Origin: Neoechinorhynchus agilis
Lineage: Eukaryota; Acanthocephala
Length of the DNA stretch: 64,000 nt
Reading direction: 5' to 3'
Assembly: GCA_051530055.1 (NCBI GenBank)
Contig: CM121341.1
Coordinates: 9,362,001 to 9,426,000, forward strand
Positions 1 to 12,870 of this stretch are shown in pieces. Every line of letters begins with the position of its first letter. Position 1 is the stretch's first letter. The position numbers were made by a program, and so were the translations under genes. Below the pieces are notes generated by a model that saw only the letters and a list, made by a program, of their open reading frames with translations, made no database searches and had not been told where the DNA came from.

Positions 1-1
1 T

Positions 2-541
2 CGATCAGGTGCCTTGTGTATACTAGGATGTCTTTACGATCTACTAAAGCTTCAGAAATTTCCTCTCATAAAGACGATGCGATCATGCGTTGAATCATTA
101 TTACTGAGGCCATTGATTTCTCGAGACGGTTTGTATACAAGGCGACTTTCTCCGAAGCAGGCACTCACATTATCCATGGGACTCTACGAGTGTTTCTCAC
201 GAAGAGAAATCGAAGTATACTTCGATATGTTCACATATCCGCAGCAGACGAAACCTCGGATATTCTCAAAGTATCTATTACTTCCCTTTAGTGATAAGAT
301 ACATCTTCATAAAACCGCTGTTCAGATTGCCTGTCAGACTGGATTCAATGAACGTCGCGACCAAAATATAATTGGATTTATAATCGCCTGCTTGAGTACC
401 GATGAAAATTGCCAGGGCGTAAATCCACACGAGAGGCAAATGGTACAGCGAGCACTATTAAGAAATCGTGGTGGTGGTGGTGACGATAATGATAGATTCT
501 GGATCTACACTAAAAGACTCATAAAATTGTTGTCCAGATAA
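2..541 (+). CDS. Unknown protein, 3' part of a gene cut by the window edge
   Basis: An open frame runs from the window edge to a TAA at the end, about 179 codons, with no ATG near its left end, so the start lies outside the window or in an upstream exon. The protein is mixed helical with many Leu, Arg and Cys, has no signal peptide or membrane segment, and carries a short Arg-Asn-Arg-Gly5-Asp2 stretch near the C-terminus followed by a basic tail. I do not recognise a family. The length of the open frame in AT-rich DNA and the balanced composition argue that it is coding. It is followed by about 600 bp without a gene before the lectin. Confidence 0.5.
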   Translation, partial: RSGALCILGCLYDLLKLQKFPLIKTMRSCVESLLLRPLISRDGLYTRRLSPKQALTLSMGLYECFSRREIEVYFDMFTYPQQTKPRIFSKYLLLPFSDKIHLHKTAVQIACQTGFNERRDQNIIGFIIACLSTDENCQGVNPHERQMVQRALLRNRGGGGDDNDRFWIYTKRLIKLLSR

Positions 542-1150
542 ACCCGTTTGTTGTGCAAAAAGCTGGCCGTAATTTAAAGCTCTTTGGAGCTCTATCAATG
601 TGTATAATATGCACTCTAAAAAACGGGACAACCCTTTTATTTGGCTCTGAAAAAGGCGCACATTAGCTTTCGTTTTGACTGCTGAGGACTTTTTTTGGTG
701 TGAAATCTTTTGTCGTTCGCAATCGAACATCCGGCATCCTCATGTCTGAGTTTGCTTGTGAGTAGTGGCAATACCCGTCTCGAACGAGAGAGATCCATAT
801 ATTTTATAAACCGAGTTTTTTTTTAGATTTTTTGACTTTTTCCCTTGTTTATACGCTCTGTCAACCGTAGCTCATAACCGCCTATTCCTAGTAAAAATTA
901 TCGTCATTCCCACACCTCTATTAAGCCTTCATAAACGCACAATATACTGTCAGTTTCTACTACATTTTACAAGCAACACGCCGTTCCTACATGTTCCTTC
1001 ACACACAAACACATATATACGGCTCATTTCGCCGGCATGAGCATTCCGGCTCTCACAATAAATCCTCTCTTTCCCCCTCACACTCTCTCTCTACTAACAC
1101 TATCGAATTGTCTGTCAGCTCACAGAAATCACTTCTTCCTCAAAGGATCA
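542..1150. other. Intergenic stretch, no gene seen
   Basis: AT-rich spacer between the unknown gene and the lectin. Short CT-rich and CACA-rich tracts lie at 990-1110. These open a few short frames that look like composition artefacts. The lectin promoter presumably lies here but no motif can be defended. Confidence 0.4.
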
Positions 1151-3466
1151 ATGTTGCCTTTTCTTATACCATTTGTACTCTTTCTCCTTGAATCTAATAA
1201 AGGAGTCAAGACTTACTCGTATACTTTAACAATCCCTAACCCGCCCGCCGATCTCGAATTAGGTAACCACCATTAAAGTTCTCTATCACTTCACCGTCGT
1301 CCGAGTTTCATCCTTAGGGCTCAGCCGAGAATATGCTGGAAAAGTGTATGTGGTCTTCAAACCTCGAAAAATATGGTGGCTTACTGCTCAAAAACAATGC
1401 GAACGATTATATGGCCGTCTTGCTGTTCCCAGCAATCGAGAAATTTATCGATTTTTACTTTCACTTCTTAGAGAATATTATGTCCGCTTGTCAGTCGCTG
1501 AGCGACACGAATGTCGCGGATTTCATGTTGGTGGACGGCTCATCGATCATACACAATGGATCCCACAAAATATGTCCTTTTGTCATGGAGAACCCAAGGG
1601 ACAAGGAGAATGTGCCGAAATATCTACGCTCAATGGATTCTGCGTTAACGATTTCAATTGTGCGCTTCTTGGGTTTGTAAGTTACATAAGTCCCTTTCAG
1701 TCTTTTTGTTTTGAAAAAATGAAATCAAATTTTAACATTCTTATGAATGGTTAAGCCAATAGATATGTTTAAGATTTTTTCCACACGGCCATCTATGGAA
1801 AAAATATCTTTAATACACATCTATAAAAATCAAATTTGTTTATTTTGCAGCCAACCTTGAGTTCGGGGGGGATCTAATTTTGGTCTTCAGTGAGCTATCA
1901 CCACCCCGAGAATTAAACATTAATTATTGAATTAAATATTTCGGAACCTGAGTTTTCTCTTCAGTAAATTCTCAAGTTCCGTAATATTTAATTCAATAAT
2001 TAATGTTTAATTCTCGGTTCTATTACAATTTGAATTTTATACTGGGAATAAAAAAATTTTGGATAGTGTTCTAAAGAATTTTAACACAGCGTTTTAACCT
2101 TTGCATTAAATTTAATTATCTTTTTATTATCTCCATTGACTCTTATGCAGTTTTCTTAATGATATGGTATTGGTAATATATATACAATTTCTACTACGGA
2201 ATTTTTCCACGATGAAAGACATTGGAAACTTTAATCTTTTTAAGCTAATTCATTACTTTTTCGCTTTAATGAGATATTTTGAAGAGTACTCTTTCCTCAT
2301 TATGCATGTTGTTGTCTTGTCATTTAGTGAGTGTGATTTGTTCTGACAGCATAGATATGTTATTTTTAGTTTTGCCCTTACGCGATGTTTTTAACGAGAT
2401 TATGAATAATCATGTGCTTTTCTCTGTTGTTTTACACAGAAAAACCAGTTTAAAACGCTTTTTTTAACAAAAAAAGGACCTGTTCCATTTGAACTAAATC
2501 TCCCTTCTCAAATTCTGGTACTATTTAATTTACGTGTATTTGTACGTGTTTTAAACTGAATTTTTCATTACCTAAGTTTCTCCACTAATAATCTCCTAAT
2601 TTTACACTGAAGAAAAAAATATAGGATGCTTAAATAAATATTTTCTATTTTTACGCTTTTCATGTAAAGCCTTTGAAAATTTCTAACTTTAAGCCTAAGA
2701 AGACCTGTTTTATGGTTTAAAATTCTATTATGGTTAAATTCTTGATATTTGGCACAAAAATTCTGTTGTAAATTCGTGTTATTTTACTTATTTTAGTAAT
2801 TCGAAAAACGATTGGAGAGAATACATGCATTGTACAGCTCAGAATTCTTACTATTAAATCATTGATCGATAATTCAAGACGCATTTAAATGAAAAAAATA
2901 ATTGAAAATGTTCGCTGCTTAATTTATAGCTCTTTTTTCGCCATAAATTAGACCTAAATTTCCCAGCTAACAAATCCAAGTTTTAAAGAATACAGTGTCC
3001 GTGGTCTTATATGTGAAACACCTTTACTCCAAGTAGATCAACCCGATAAAGGTCCGTAAAGGGCTCTGATAATCGGGTTCTTCACTAAAACTCGCTCCAT
3101 TCAGATTTCGATCAGAGCATTATTTGCCTTCAGCCTCGTAACTACACTCAACAAGGCAAACACAGCCGGATATCATGGCTTGAAGCAGAGAGCGAATGCC
3201 GTGGACTTGGATTGCAGTTGGCTCGTTATTCCAACCGAAATCGTCTTTGGCCACGGCTAATGTCCCGGCGAGTTCCAACAGCATTTGATATAGTTAAATT
3301 AGGTGAATATTGGGACGTGGACGAATCTCAGACGCGATGGTGCATGGGACATCCGATCGAGTTCAACACTTGCGGAGTTGTGTATGGTAAATGCGTGAAA
3401 TCAATCAGATGCGACGATGCTATCATTAATCGATACTGTTGTAAACTCCCAGTACTAACCCGTTAG
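1151..3466 (+). CDS. Secreted protein with two C-type lectin-like domains
   Basis: Three phase-compatible exons (1151-1262, 1318-1676, 3134-3466) give 267 aa. The chosen ATG begins a clear signal peptide (MLPFLIPFVLFLLESNKG), so the product is probably secreted. Exon 2 holds one C-type lectin-like domain: a W-TAQ-C-GRLAVPSN opening, a GFHVGGR-W core, then a Cys-rich end (GEC, FC, NC). Exon 3 opens a second, shorter one (SWLEAESEC-GLQLARYSN) ending in a YCCKL motif. Intron 2 (1677-3133) has a GTAAGT donor and contains a foldback element. Lectins of this type bind glycans or other surfaces and are often expanded in invertebrate immunity; the Ca-binding EPN/QPD tripeptides are not obvious, so sugar binding is uncertain. 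The frame stays open for 72 codons beyond the stop (see findings). Confidence 0.8.
1906..2017. repeat. Foldback (palindromic) element in the lectin intron
   Basis: Two arms of about 40 bp are near-perfect inverted repeats: CCGAGAATTAAACAT at the left end returns as its complement at the right end, and inner GGAAC/GTTCC boxes flank a loop of about 25 bp. It looks like a small non-autonomous DNA element (MITE or foldback). No transposase is present. Confidence 0.75.
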
Positions 3467-3797
3467 TCACACTCGCAATGTACTGTGTGTATTGATAGGA
3501 TAGAAAAACGTATGATCGATTGCTCTATTGATCGCGATTTGGTGGTTACTTGTGAATTGGATGCCGATTGCTACATATCTTTTTGTCGACCGAGATTTCG
3601 AAGTAAAAGCAAATATATCACTTCTCACTATCGTATAAAGAAGGTACCAAGTAAACTTTACAGACTTCAGATTTTAAATTGAAAAACTCTCAAATGAATC
3701 ATTTACGATCAGTCACTCTGATTTGCGCTGCATTTGATAAGGAGACATACGATTTTTGGAATATTAAAAAGCAGAAATATCGTAAATCAAAGGTGAT

Positions 3798-3880
3798 TGT
3801 TTTCTGGCGCATAGAAAAATTAAAATGATTTTATTTTGTCGACTATATTCATTTTAATTTTTCTATGCGCCAGAAAACAA
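3798..3880. repeat. Foldback element upstream of Dicer
   Basis: Arms beginning TTGTTTTCTGGCGCATAG are repeated inverted at the right end around a loop of about 20 bp. The right end and outer flank (CGCCAGAAAACAAC, then TATGAACAATT) recur beside the foldback in the VGLUT intron at about 15300, so the two probably belong to one family. Confidence 0.75.
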
Positions 3881-4141
3881 CAACTTTATGAACAATTTTA
3901 TCTCCAAACCTAAATCAAAGCTATTTTTAATGTTAAAGTGAGTGTAATTTCTTTATTTCCGTCCGTTTTGCGATTACAATTATCGTAATTCGTTTGAATA
4001 AGACTTTGACGAATCGTAACTTGGTTTTTATGATGTTTTTTGCTTTGATCTTTAATTCCATTGAACCAATTCACTAATTCAAAGCGTTTTTAAAGTACAG
4101 TTAAATTCTAAAAATGTTTTTATTTACGTTTCAGATAATCG

Positions 4142-7100
4142 ATGGTCGCTACAAAATTCAAACACTTTCTTCCCATATTATATCCGACTAAATCATCAAA
4201 CATTCTTCGACCAAATATACTAACTTCAGTCATAGAAACAGTCGAATCGATAAACGTGATCGCCATTTCAGAGGATGAATCTCTTGCTCGGTTTGTATCG
4301 CTAAGTTCACTGATCCATTCTTCATTGTCTAAGCGGCTACTGCGTCTTTTGTCACATAAAGGACAACGAGCGGTGCTAATAACGTCTAATCATGCAACCG
4401 ACGATCATTTGAGTGAGTTAAAGTGTTTTGTCGAACGGAACTCTTATCTGAAATGCTCGTTTTTATCCCTGAATGCGTTAGAAATTGAGCAGTGGTCAAC
4501 GTGTGAATGGAACGACCTTTTTGAACGATCTCACGTTACTGTGATGCCTTTATCATTGTTCATTTTCGCAATCGAACGCCACTTAATCGATCCTGATATT
4601 CTGACCGCAATTTTGATCGACGACGCATCGGCCATTTTCGAGTTTCATAAAAATAAGGATGATTTTTTTAAAAGGGTGTAAACTTATGCTCATCTAAAAA
4701 AAGGGTGGTCCACAAGTTTAAACAATATATTTGACCGAATATACCATCTTGATTCGCTATTAAAAATTTGAGTTCAAAATAAGGACAATGTTATTAGATA
4801 TTATTGTCTGTCTCTCAAGCGACTTGTCTATTTTAAAATGTTCGGACTTAGCTTCTCGATTCTTAGTATAACACACGTCAAAAATCCTTAATTTAGTTAG
4901 AAGCCTGTCTCTCAGCACTTCGTTCATCCCAAATCTTCAAATGTCCAACCCAATTACCATCTCGATGCAACCAATCTATTTCCATATCTGCTTTTTGAGC
5001 GCATAAATTAACACTTTAAAGTTTCTGATTTTGCCCATGAAAATGGAATTCGCATGATTGCTTCCTGTGTTCAATTTTCGTTACTTACCGAATCAGCTAA
5101 TAAAGTGAACAAAAAGCGACGATACATCCAAGCACATTCATTCCGTTTGAGGATCGAAACTTTAGTAAAAATGTTTAAATGCCGTTTAATTGTCGACTTA
5201 GACAGCATTCCGGACTCGAGCTGCTTTTGCGACGATCAAATAAAAATTGTGACTGAATCTGAAAGCGGTGAAGTTAAAACAATAAACAAAAAATTTCAGG
5301 ATATTTTGGCATTTTTTAAGAAAATGAGAAAAACAGCCGATGAAGAGAATGTTATTGGTTTAATTGACGTGTGTTGTAAGATTAGAGTTGATTGTGGCAT
5401 TTATGTGTAGTCTGAAAATTGTCCATATTTTCCCAATAAAATACGATTTCACAAAATTTAAAATATTTTCTCTTAGAAAAATTAAAAAAATCGGTTGCTC
5501 AACATTGTCGAGGATTTACACATTGAAAGCATTAGTTATCATCTAAGAAAATAGGTCTTTCAATTTTAGTTGCCGTTTATTCATAGGTCTTAATGAATTT
5601 CACAAAATCTAAAAATCAGACACTGTGAACTTATCGTCGACGAAAAATCTTGAATTCGACTTCTCAAAATATACAAAGTATCTCGATTAGTCTGTCGACA
5701 TAATCAATTCTAATCGTAATATAATGAGTGAATGTTCTTACCAAATACTCCATCTTGGGGTTTTATGTGGTGCAAGATGCTTCCGACAGATTATTCAATC
5801 GTTGGACCAATTAATAATATCGTTAAAAGATGCTAATCAACCAAATAGATCCTTAAACGTTAGACAACAAATCGCTTCTACTTCCATGACGACACTGAGA
5901 AGCGTCCGGTATCGATGCGTATCATCAATATCGATAAATCCTTCAAAATCATGTTCTGTTAAACTGACCACACTTGCCCGAATTCTATGTTCCCTTACAA
6001 CATTGAAGAATATCCCTCAAGTGCTCATTGTATGCGTACACCCATTTACTGCTGTAAATGTCTCATTTGGACTTGTTGATTTATCCCGCTGTTTTGGTAT
6101 ACGTTTAAAGATGAATTTCGCAATCTACGAACCCGTTGGGGACGAATTCGGTCTCGTTTTTAATTCTTCATCGAAACCTCTAGAAGTAATACGAAGTTTC
6201 CTTCAAAGGAAAGTGAACGTCTTGTGTATCACCTACGCCGGTCTCGATGCACTGAAGCAACTGCGGAACCATCGATCTTGGAATTGTTCTCATATAATCG
6301 CATTTGATCCTCCTTTAAATTTTGAGCACTATTGTTTGCTTAAATCAATCGGGTCGCCGTCTGTAAAAGTGACTTTTCTTGCCAATAAATCCAATGAAGT
6401 ACTAGCAATGCAAAATGTTGTACTTTTCCGTGGATTCGTTAGAATATTGTCTGATGCAGTCCATAGTGGGATCGAATATGACACAAATGGAATTGGAAAT
6501 GTGTATCGTATACAAAATGAAGCCAATGTCTCTTCATTAAAACCAATCAGTTCGTATTTAGCTCGAGTAAACGTCGATAGGTTTACTGAAAATCGGATGA
6601 TTTGCTCATATTTCAATCATGGACCCATTAAGTATACGCTTCTTACTTTCCCGTGTATTCCTAACCTCGCAGGTATAGGCGTTATTGGTGCAGGCATCGA
6701 TTACTGTTCGTCTACGAATAATAGTTGCTGTAATGTCGTTTCTCTTTTAAAATCAATCGGATTTATCACTAAAAGTGGATCGTTATTCGACGAGAAACTT
6801 TGTGCGGATGCGATTCTAAACAGAATTATAGGTGAGGAAGAGTTGTTGGAAGACCAAGAGGAAGAGAATACCATACCCATTGTTGCAGACTGTTTTCAGA
6901 AACCGATAAGTTGCAAATTGCTAATCTATGTGTTACGGATTAGGCTGAAAACTCCGTTGGATCCAGGGTTATGCCCTTTTGTTGAAAAGAATTGTTGTAT
7001 GGCCCTTGGAGTTCTGGTGAGCACTCCAATTGTACCAGTGCCGAAATTCCCTTTGTTTCTTAGAGAAGGAGAATACGATGTTGAAGTTATTAGAAGTGGA

Positions 7101-10100
7101 GTGGATGTAAGAGTGACTAATCAGCAACTTGAGACTCTGTTAAAGATTCATACAAATGGAGAATCATGATTTTCAAAAATTGTTTTTATCAGATTCAACA
7201 GTATTTTTTCTTTCAAATCGTTCCTTTTTTTTGAATTTAGTCTGATAACGCTAATTGATTTTTTTCTAAAATATTTCAAACGACTTTATGTTTTTTGATT
7301 TTTAGCCATTTCGACGAACAATTTGAGACTATTTTTTGTATTTTCATTTGAACATTAGAACCCCTAGTCTGTTATGAGCACAACCGGATCCATTGTGCTC
7401 GTCTACGAAATTAAAGACCATAGAAATTTAATAAAGGCCCAAATTTATGCTGCTCCGATCTACCGTGTATTCTTGATTCCTGAATTTCACTTGTATTGGC
7501 TCCTGATACGCTGCAATCATCGAATTCCATGAATCCCTTCTGAAATCAATATAGAACCTTCTCAACAACCACCTCTCAAAGTCGGAAATCATACTTTCAG
7601 CCGATTGCTTTGCTCCCTAAATGAATAATCTTCGTTTTATTGCATTCCATCGATCAGGATTCTCCAAATAAGTTAATATTCTCTGATTTACTTGGCTTTG
7701 ACGTTAATCTCGCTCACCAACCTCTAGAAGAGGTTGAAAAATGGCCACATTCCATGAATCTTATCTGTACAATACTAAAGAACGAGAACGAAATTTGGAG
7801 CATAAATTGGGAAATTTTAGACAAACTTCTTTACCCCCACTCCACGGCTGAATCCTCAAAGTTTGAGTTCAACGAAACAAACTATACAGATGCTATTGTA
7901 GTGCCGAATTACAGACAAACGGAATTCTCTGAGTATTACCGAGTTGTATCGATAGATCGAAGCAGTTCACCTGTTTCGACTTTCCCAATCACAAAGCAAA
8001 AGCGACAAAATATGAATTTCGATATGACATTCGAACAATATTTCCTTTCAAAATACAAAGTGAACCTAACAAATCCGAGTCAGCCCCTTTTGGTAGTTGA
8101 AAGATGTTCTAGTAGAATGTCTCTTTTGACTCCTAGATATATGTGTGCGATTCCATTTGAAGGGATTCGTGGACTAAAGAAGTATGCAAGTGGGACACGC
8201 AGAATTTTTCTTATTCCAGAGCTAGTAAATGTCCATCCACTGCCTGCAACTATATATTGCCAACTCAGAGCTCTACCTTCATGCCTTTATCAACTGGATA
8301 ATCTTGCGAAATCGGAAGAGTTGAGGCGATTAATATCGGCTGAAACGGGTATTGGTCAAATAGAACCGGATAAAGATACCTTTTACGAACCTCTGTCGTT
8401 TGCATGGGACGCTTCAAAAGAGCTTTCTATGAGTATAATCGAAACTGAAGATAGATCCGGTCTAGATTCGAGCGCATTTCCATGCGATTTTGAGATCGAT
8501 GATTTTAAGCTTGGTGAATATATTGATAGTAGATGGATGCAGAAGCGTGAATTAGAAGACGAAGAAGATCAGCTTTTTGTTTTCGATGCGAGGAATGTTC
8601 CTTTACTGGAAGGAGACGAATACAGCTTAGTGTCATATGATGAGCACGATGAAACCTTTAGTGTTTCATCAAAAACTCAGAAATTTGATCTTGATGTCAG
8701 TGCTCTTAGCAGCGAGTTTAAGAGTACGGATAAAGCAACCAGGGTAAAGTTTCGCTTAAAAATGCTGAATCAACTTGCTAAATCTTCATCTACTTTATCT
8801 GAAGCAACTACGACTTTTGAATTGGACGAATGCCTCGTAATAGATACGCTTATTCAGAATGCCAAAGAAGATGTGTTTTCTGTGGTTATTGATTGCTTAG
8901 CTATCGTGGAGCTCATTTTCGATGTTATTTCGGAAATCGATGAACTGGATGCAATGAAACTCGTTGAACAGTATAAAAGTCCCGACTATTTTCTAATTTG
9001 CGGTTATCTCTATGAACGAGCTTTTCCGAGTTTAGCTGTAGGTATTTTGGTAGCTCTTCTTCTATCATGTGACGACCTTTACGATCAATTATTTTGAAAT
9101 GCTAAAATTTAGTTGACGTCTTTAAGTTTTATATGTGACAATTGCGAACAAATGAATGTGAAATTGGTTTACTTTTTTATTTTGTAAAATTCAATTGTAA
9201 TATACGGTTTTTGGGCTAGTTTCTTTAATAACATCTATTTTTGCATAAATACGATTGCGTTCGTTTCTATTAGGTTGGAGACCGGAAAAAAGAACGCCAA
9301 TTTTCCCTTAGGATAGGAATAATCGCTATAAAGCAACTGCATTCCGATGACCAACTTATGATAGAACCGTTTGATTCGAATGAACTTGACTATATAAGGA
9401 AATCTCCTATTGGCGTTACCATTTATCACCATCGTCTGATGTGTCTAAATTCTGATGTCCAAGAGGAAAATACCAAAAAATCAGATCAAAAACTGATTTC
9501 ATTAAATGCTACCAATGGTCCAACCCCGTGCCACATTCTTCAATCCTTAACGTTACTTTCAGCTCGTGCTGGTTATAGTCTTGAACGATACGAAATGTTT
9601 GGCGATTGTTTCTTAAAATTAGCTGTGACAGTTCATCTCTTCTGCGAGTATCCTAAATTCACGGAAGGCACTTTGAGCTACATGAGATCGATTCTCGTCA
9701 GCAATAAAGTTTTACAACAACTTAGTCGAAAACGAGCATTAGAAAAGCTTATTGTCGCCAATAGATTTGATCCATTATCTAAATGGATTCCTCCTCTGTA
9801 TTCACTGCCAAATGTATCGAAGCGGAAAAGTGTTATTGATGGTACCGACATTTGGGAAAAGAAAGCGGGTCCTGAATGGGTTCCTAGTTGTATGGATGAG
9901 AGTCAAAAGCGAGACAGTTTCTTTGATAGGTATGGAATTCAATCGTTAAGTACTAAAAGCATAGCTGATGTATTTGAAGCTCTGGTTGGATGCTATTTAA
10001 TAAACGGAGGACCTGATGCTGCTTTGAAATTCATCGATTGGATGGGGATAAAAATCATTTCCAGATTCAATTTCGTATCTCAAACACTGTCTAATGAGCT

Positions 10101-11749
10101 TCATATGAAATGCTTGCCACGCGCAAAGATTTGCGATCAAAATCGATCAACAGTCATGGACGCCTTTGAAGAGCTTATCGATTATCAATTCTTTAATCAG
10201 TCCCTTCTTTTCTACGCACTAACGCATCCATCATACACGGGAGTACACTTCAATGAGTACTCTTATGAACGATTCGAATTTATCGGTGATGCGGTTTTGG
10301 ACTATGTTGTCACTCGTTATTTATCTCAAGCGGTCATTGCTGCATCGAGGGTTTAAGTTGAGATTATCTATTGTTTTTGAATCATAATGGCTGGATTCAG
10401 CACATTGTTCACTGAAGGATTCATGAATCTCACTCTTAAAACATTGGCGAAAATTGAGGGAAGCGAATTTTAGGTGCCTAAATACTTGAATTCTGACTGT
10501 CCATGATGTTCAGTTTCGATATCTGCCAAGGAAAATAAAGGGTTCTCTCATAGGTTCTTTAATTTTATCGGCGAATAGGAGGACGACTAGAAAATGTGTA
10601 CAACATTCAAAGTGACTTGGTCTGAAGTCGGTGGTTCCATAAATTATGGTAGTATCTTTAATGTAAGTCACTATTTCGCTTTTTAATCAGAAAGTTTGTC
10701 CGTCTCCTTTGGTTCATTTTAGAGATTTCTATTCCTTTGTCGAAAATATACGTAAAGTTTTTATAGATGTTGTTTCATTGCTTTAAAAATGTCTCAATTC
10801 TAGGCAGCCAAAGAACAATCTTCCATAGATAATAGATATTTATTATTTTGGTGATAATAATCATCCGGTAATAGCACATTTGATTTATAGGGGAAATATT
10901 TCGAAGGAGGTGACCTCGCCACTTTGACTAACCCGAAGGATTTTCTCTGTCGATGAATAATAGATATGGCTCGGCTCAAAGCGCTATCAGAAATTTCGAA
11001 TGTTGTTAATTCATGAAAATAGTTTTATAGCTCTTGATGATTTAGGTTGAAAATATTTCAAGAAAAGCTCAAGTTTTTTTATTACACTGAAAATGGCAGT
11101 AATGATCGGTTGAAACATTGTATTTCACTCACAGAGTTCCACCTTATCACCCGGACAATTAACAGATCTTCGATCATCTTTAGTTAACAATAACCTCTTT
11201 GCCTACATCGCAGTTCGTTTTGGTTTCCAAAAGTACATCCGAGCGAACTCAGCTAGGCTGCTCGACTGCATAAACACATTTGTTTACACACAAACTGAAC
11301 TTAAAGAAGATTATGTTATGGACGATGAATTCTGGGTATACGAAGAAGACATTGATGCTGCTGGCAATGAAGGAAGTGTAACTATGCTTTCGGAAGTTCC
11401 CAAGTGTCTGAGCGACATATTCGAAGCCGTTGCTGGTGCCATTTTTGTAGATTCAAAGTTTTCGTTTGAGACTGTTTGGCGGATATATAAGCGAATGCTG
11501 GATCCTTTCATCAGTAAATTTGTCAAAGAAGTTCCCGTGTCACCCGTAAGACGAATCTACGAGCTATGTAGAGGTACTTGTCATTTTAAACCCGTCGAAC
11601 GGTTACTCAATGGTCAATACAAATGTACGTTGGTTATCGCCGGTACTGATATTTTTAGGGGAATAGGACGGTCTTTTAAGACAGCGAAAGCGGCGGCTGC
11701 AAGGAGTGCTCTGAAACATTTCGAATCAAATGTGATCGAATGTGCTTAA
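4142..11749 (+). CDS. DICER1: Dicer endoribonuclease with degenerate helicase region
   Basis: Cuts double-stranded RNA or pre-miRNA into about 22-nt guides for Argonaute. Exons, approximate where marked: 4142-4675; ~5017-5375; ~5725-7160; 7658-~9050; 9312-10332; 11135-11749, about 1800 aa. Order: helicase-like N part without GKT or DECH; helicase-C remnant (HIIAFDPPLNFEHY); platform (PVPKFPLFLREGEY); PAZ (YTDAIVVPNYR ... NPSQPLLVV ... LLTPRY); RNase IIIa (ERYEMFGDCFLK, DVFEALVG); RNase IIIb (ERFEFIGDAVLDYV, SDIFEAVAGA); C-terminal dsRBD (GIGRSFKTAKAAAARSAL). Acidic catalytic residues are present in both RNase III domains. The last intron (10333-11134) joins in phase 0 to give the Dicer signature PGQLTDLRSSLVNN. 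The ATG lies 7 nt behind TTTCAG. The junctions around 4.7-5.0, 5.4-5.7, 7.2-7.6 and 9.1-9.3 kb are not fully resolved. An AATAAA overlaps the stop codon. Confidence 0.95.
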
Positions 11750-11975
11750 TAAATTGTCACTATGAAGAAAACAAAGCCTCAATCGCTAATGGACATTTTT
11801 AGAAGACGTGAAGAATCTTAAAATAGTTTGGAGATTATTTGCCTTTTAATGATCTTTTCTTATCACCCTTTTCTAGCTAACTTACATTAATATTTTTTTT
11901 GCTTTGGAAACAAGCTGCATACCACAATCAAAAGCAAAATATTCTAGTTTACCATTTTAAATAAAGCCACAAATG

Positions 11976-12212
11976 TTAATAGCTATTTTTAGATTTCATT
12001 TTATAATCCAAGATTTTAGCCTTGCAAAGTTCACGTTGTTTTTCTCCTCCAGTCTCCATTTTCGGTTCATCCCCCGTGCAATCTTTGCCACTCTGCATTG
12101 AATCACTACCTTCGTTGACTACGACGGGAGTTCGTTCTCCATCGGTACTTTCGTCCGAAGCTCGACTTGGAAGTTTAGAATTCCGTGACCGTTTCGACAT
12201 GCACTTGCCCAT
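11976..12212 (-). CDS. Small N-acylated protein, paralog A (78 aa)
   Basis: A 78-aa protein beginning MGKCMSKR, a good N-myristoylation signal (Gly2, Ser6) with Cys4 available for palmitoylation. It shares three blocks with the two genes at 13141-13437 and 13603-13839: the MG-Cys N-terminus, a central LPSRASDESTDGE box, and a C-terminal RELCKAKIL-YK box. The middle is acidic and low in complexity. Upstream on this strand a GTAAGT donor and a CTCAAG acceptor two bases before the ATG suggest an intron of about 55 nt in the 5' UTR. The family is unknown to me; a lipid-anchored membrane peptide with phosphorylatable Ser-Asp-Glu runs is an inference. It lies tail-to-tail with Dicer. Confidence 0.65.
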   Translation of the reverse strand: MGKCMSKRSRNSKLPSRASDESTDGERTPVVVNEGSDSMQSGKDCTGDEPKMETGGEKQRELCKAKILDYKMKSKNSY

Positions 12213-12555
12213 TTCTTGAGAAAAGTCGATGTTTTTAAATGAACTACACGTACAGTGAAGAACTTACCTGCTAAATTTAAGCTTCAAAATGCGAATAACG
12301 CGTGTTCTCTTATTCCATGAAGATTCCATCGCCATAGCTACGAGTAAAGTCACGCGTTAAGAATTCAGTCTTGCTTACTAATAATGAAATTCGGTAATAT
12401 TCAGATGAGATACTTGGCGCATTATCTCCAATTCTCAGGTTTTTAAAATGTTTGTCCTCAAAATATAAAGGCTCGATGGAAGGCTCATAAAAAACAACAC
12501 GTTTTATTTATTTTGTTTAAGAAGAGGACGCATGTACCTCTGGGTCCTATCCGGT

Positions 12556-12870
12556 GTGGATGGCGGATCCGGAGAGGTGGATGGCGGATCCGGAGAGGTG
12601 GATGGCGGATCCGGAGAGGTGGATGCGGATCCGGAGAGGTGGATGGCACAACCAACGGATCCGAGAGGGATGCGGATCAGAGTGGATGCGATCCAGAGGT
12701 GGAACGGATCCGGAGAGGTGGATGGCGGATCCGGAGAGGTGGATGGCGGATCCGGAGAGGTGGATGGCGGATCCGGAGAGGTGGATGACGGATCCGGAGA
12801 GGTGGATGACGGATCCGGAGAGGTGGATGACGGATCCGGAGAGGTGGATGGCGGATCTGGAGTGGATGAC
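12556..12870. repeat. 21-bp minisatellite (GGATCC units)
   Basis: About fourteen units of GGATCCGGAGAGGTGGATGGC-like sequence in tandem. An interrupted, diverged part near 12630-12710 separates two blocks, and variant units read GATGAC. The unit length is divisible by three, so five of the six frames stay open through the whole array. It lies between the acyl-protein paralogs A and B and is much richer in G and C than its surroundings. Confidence 0.95.
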
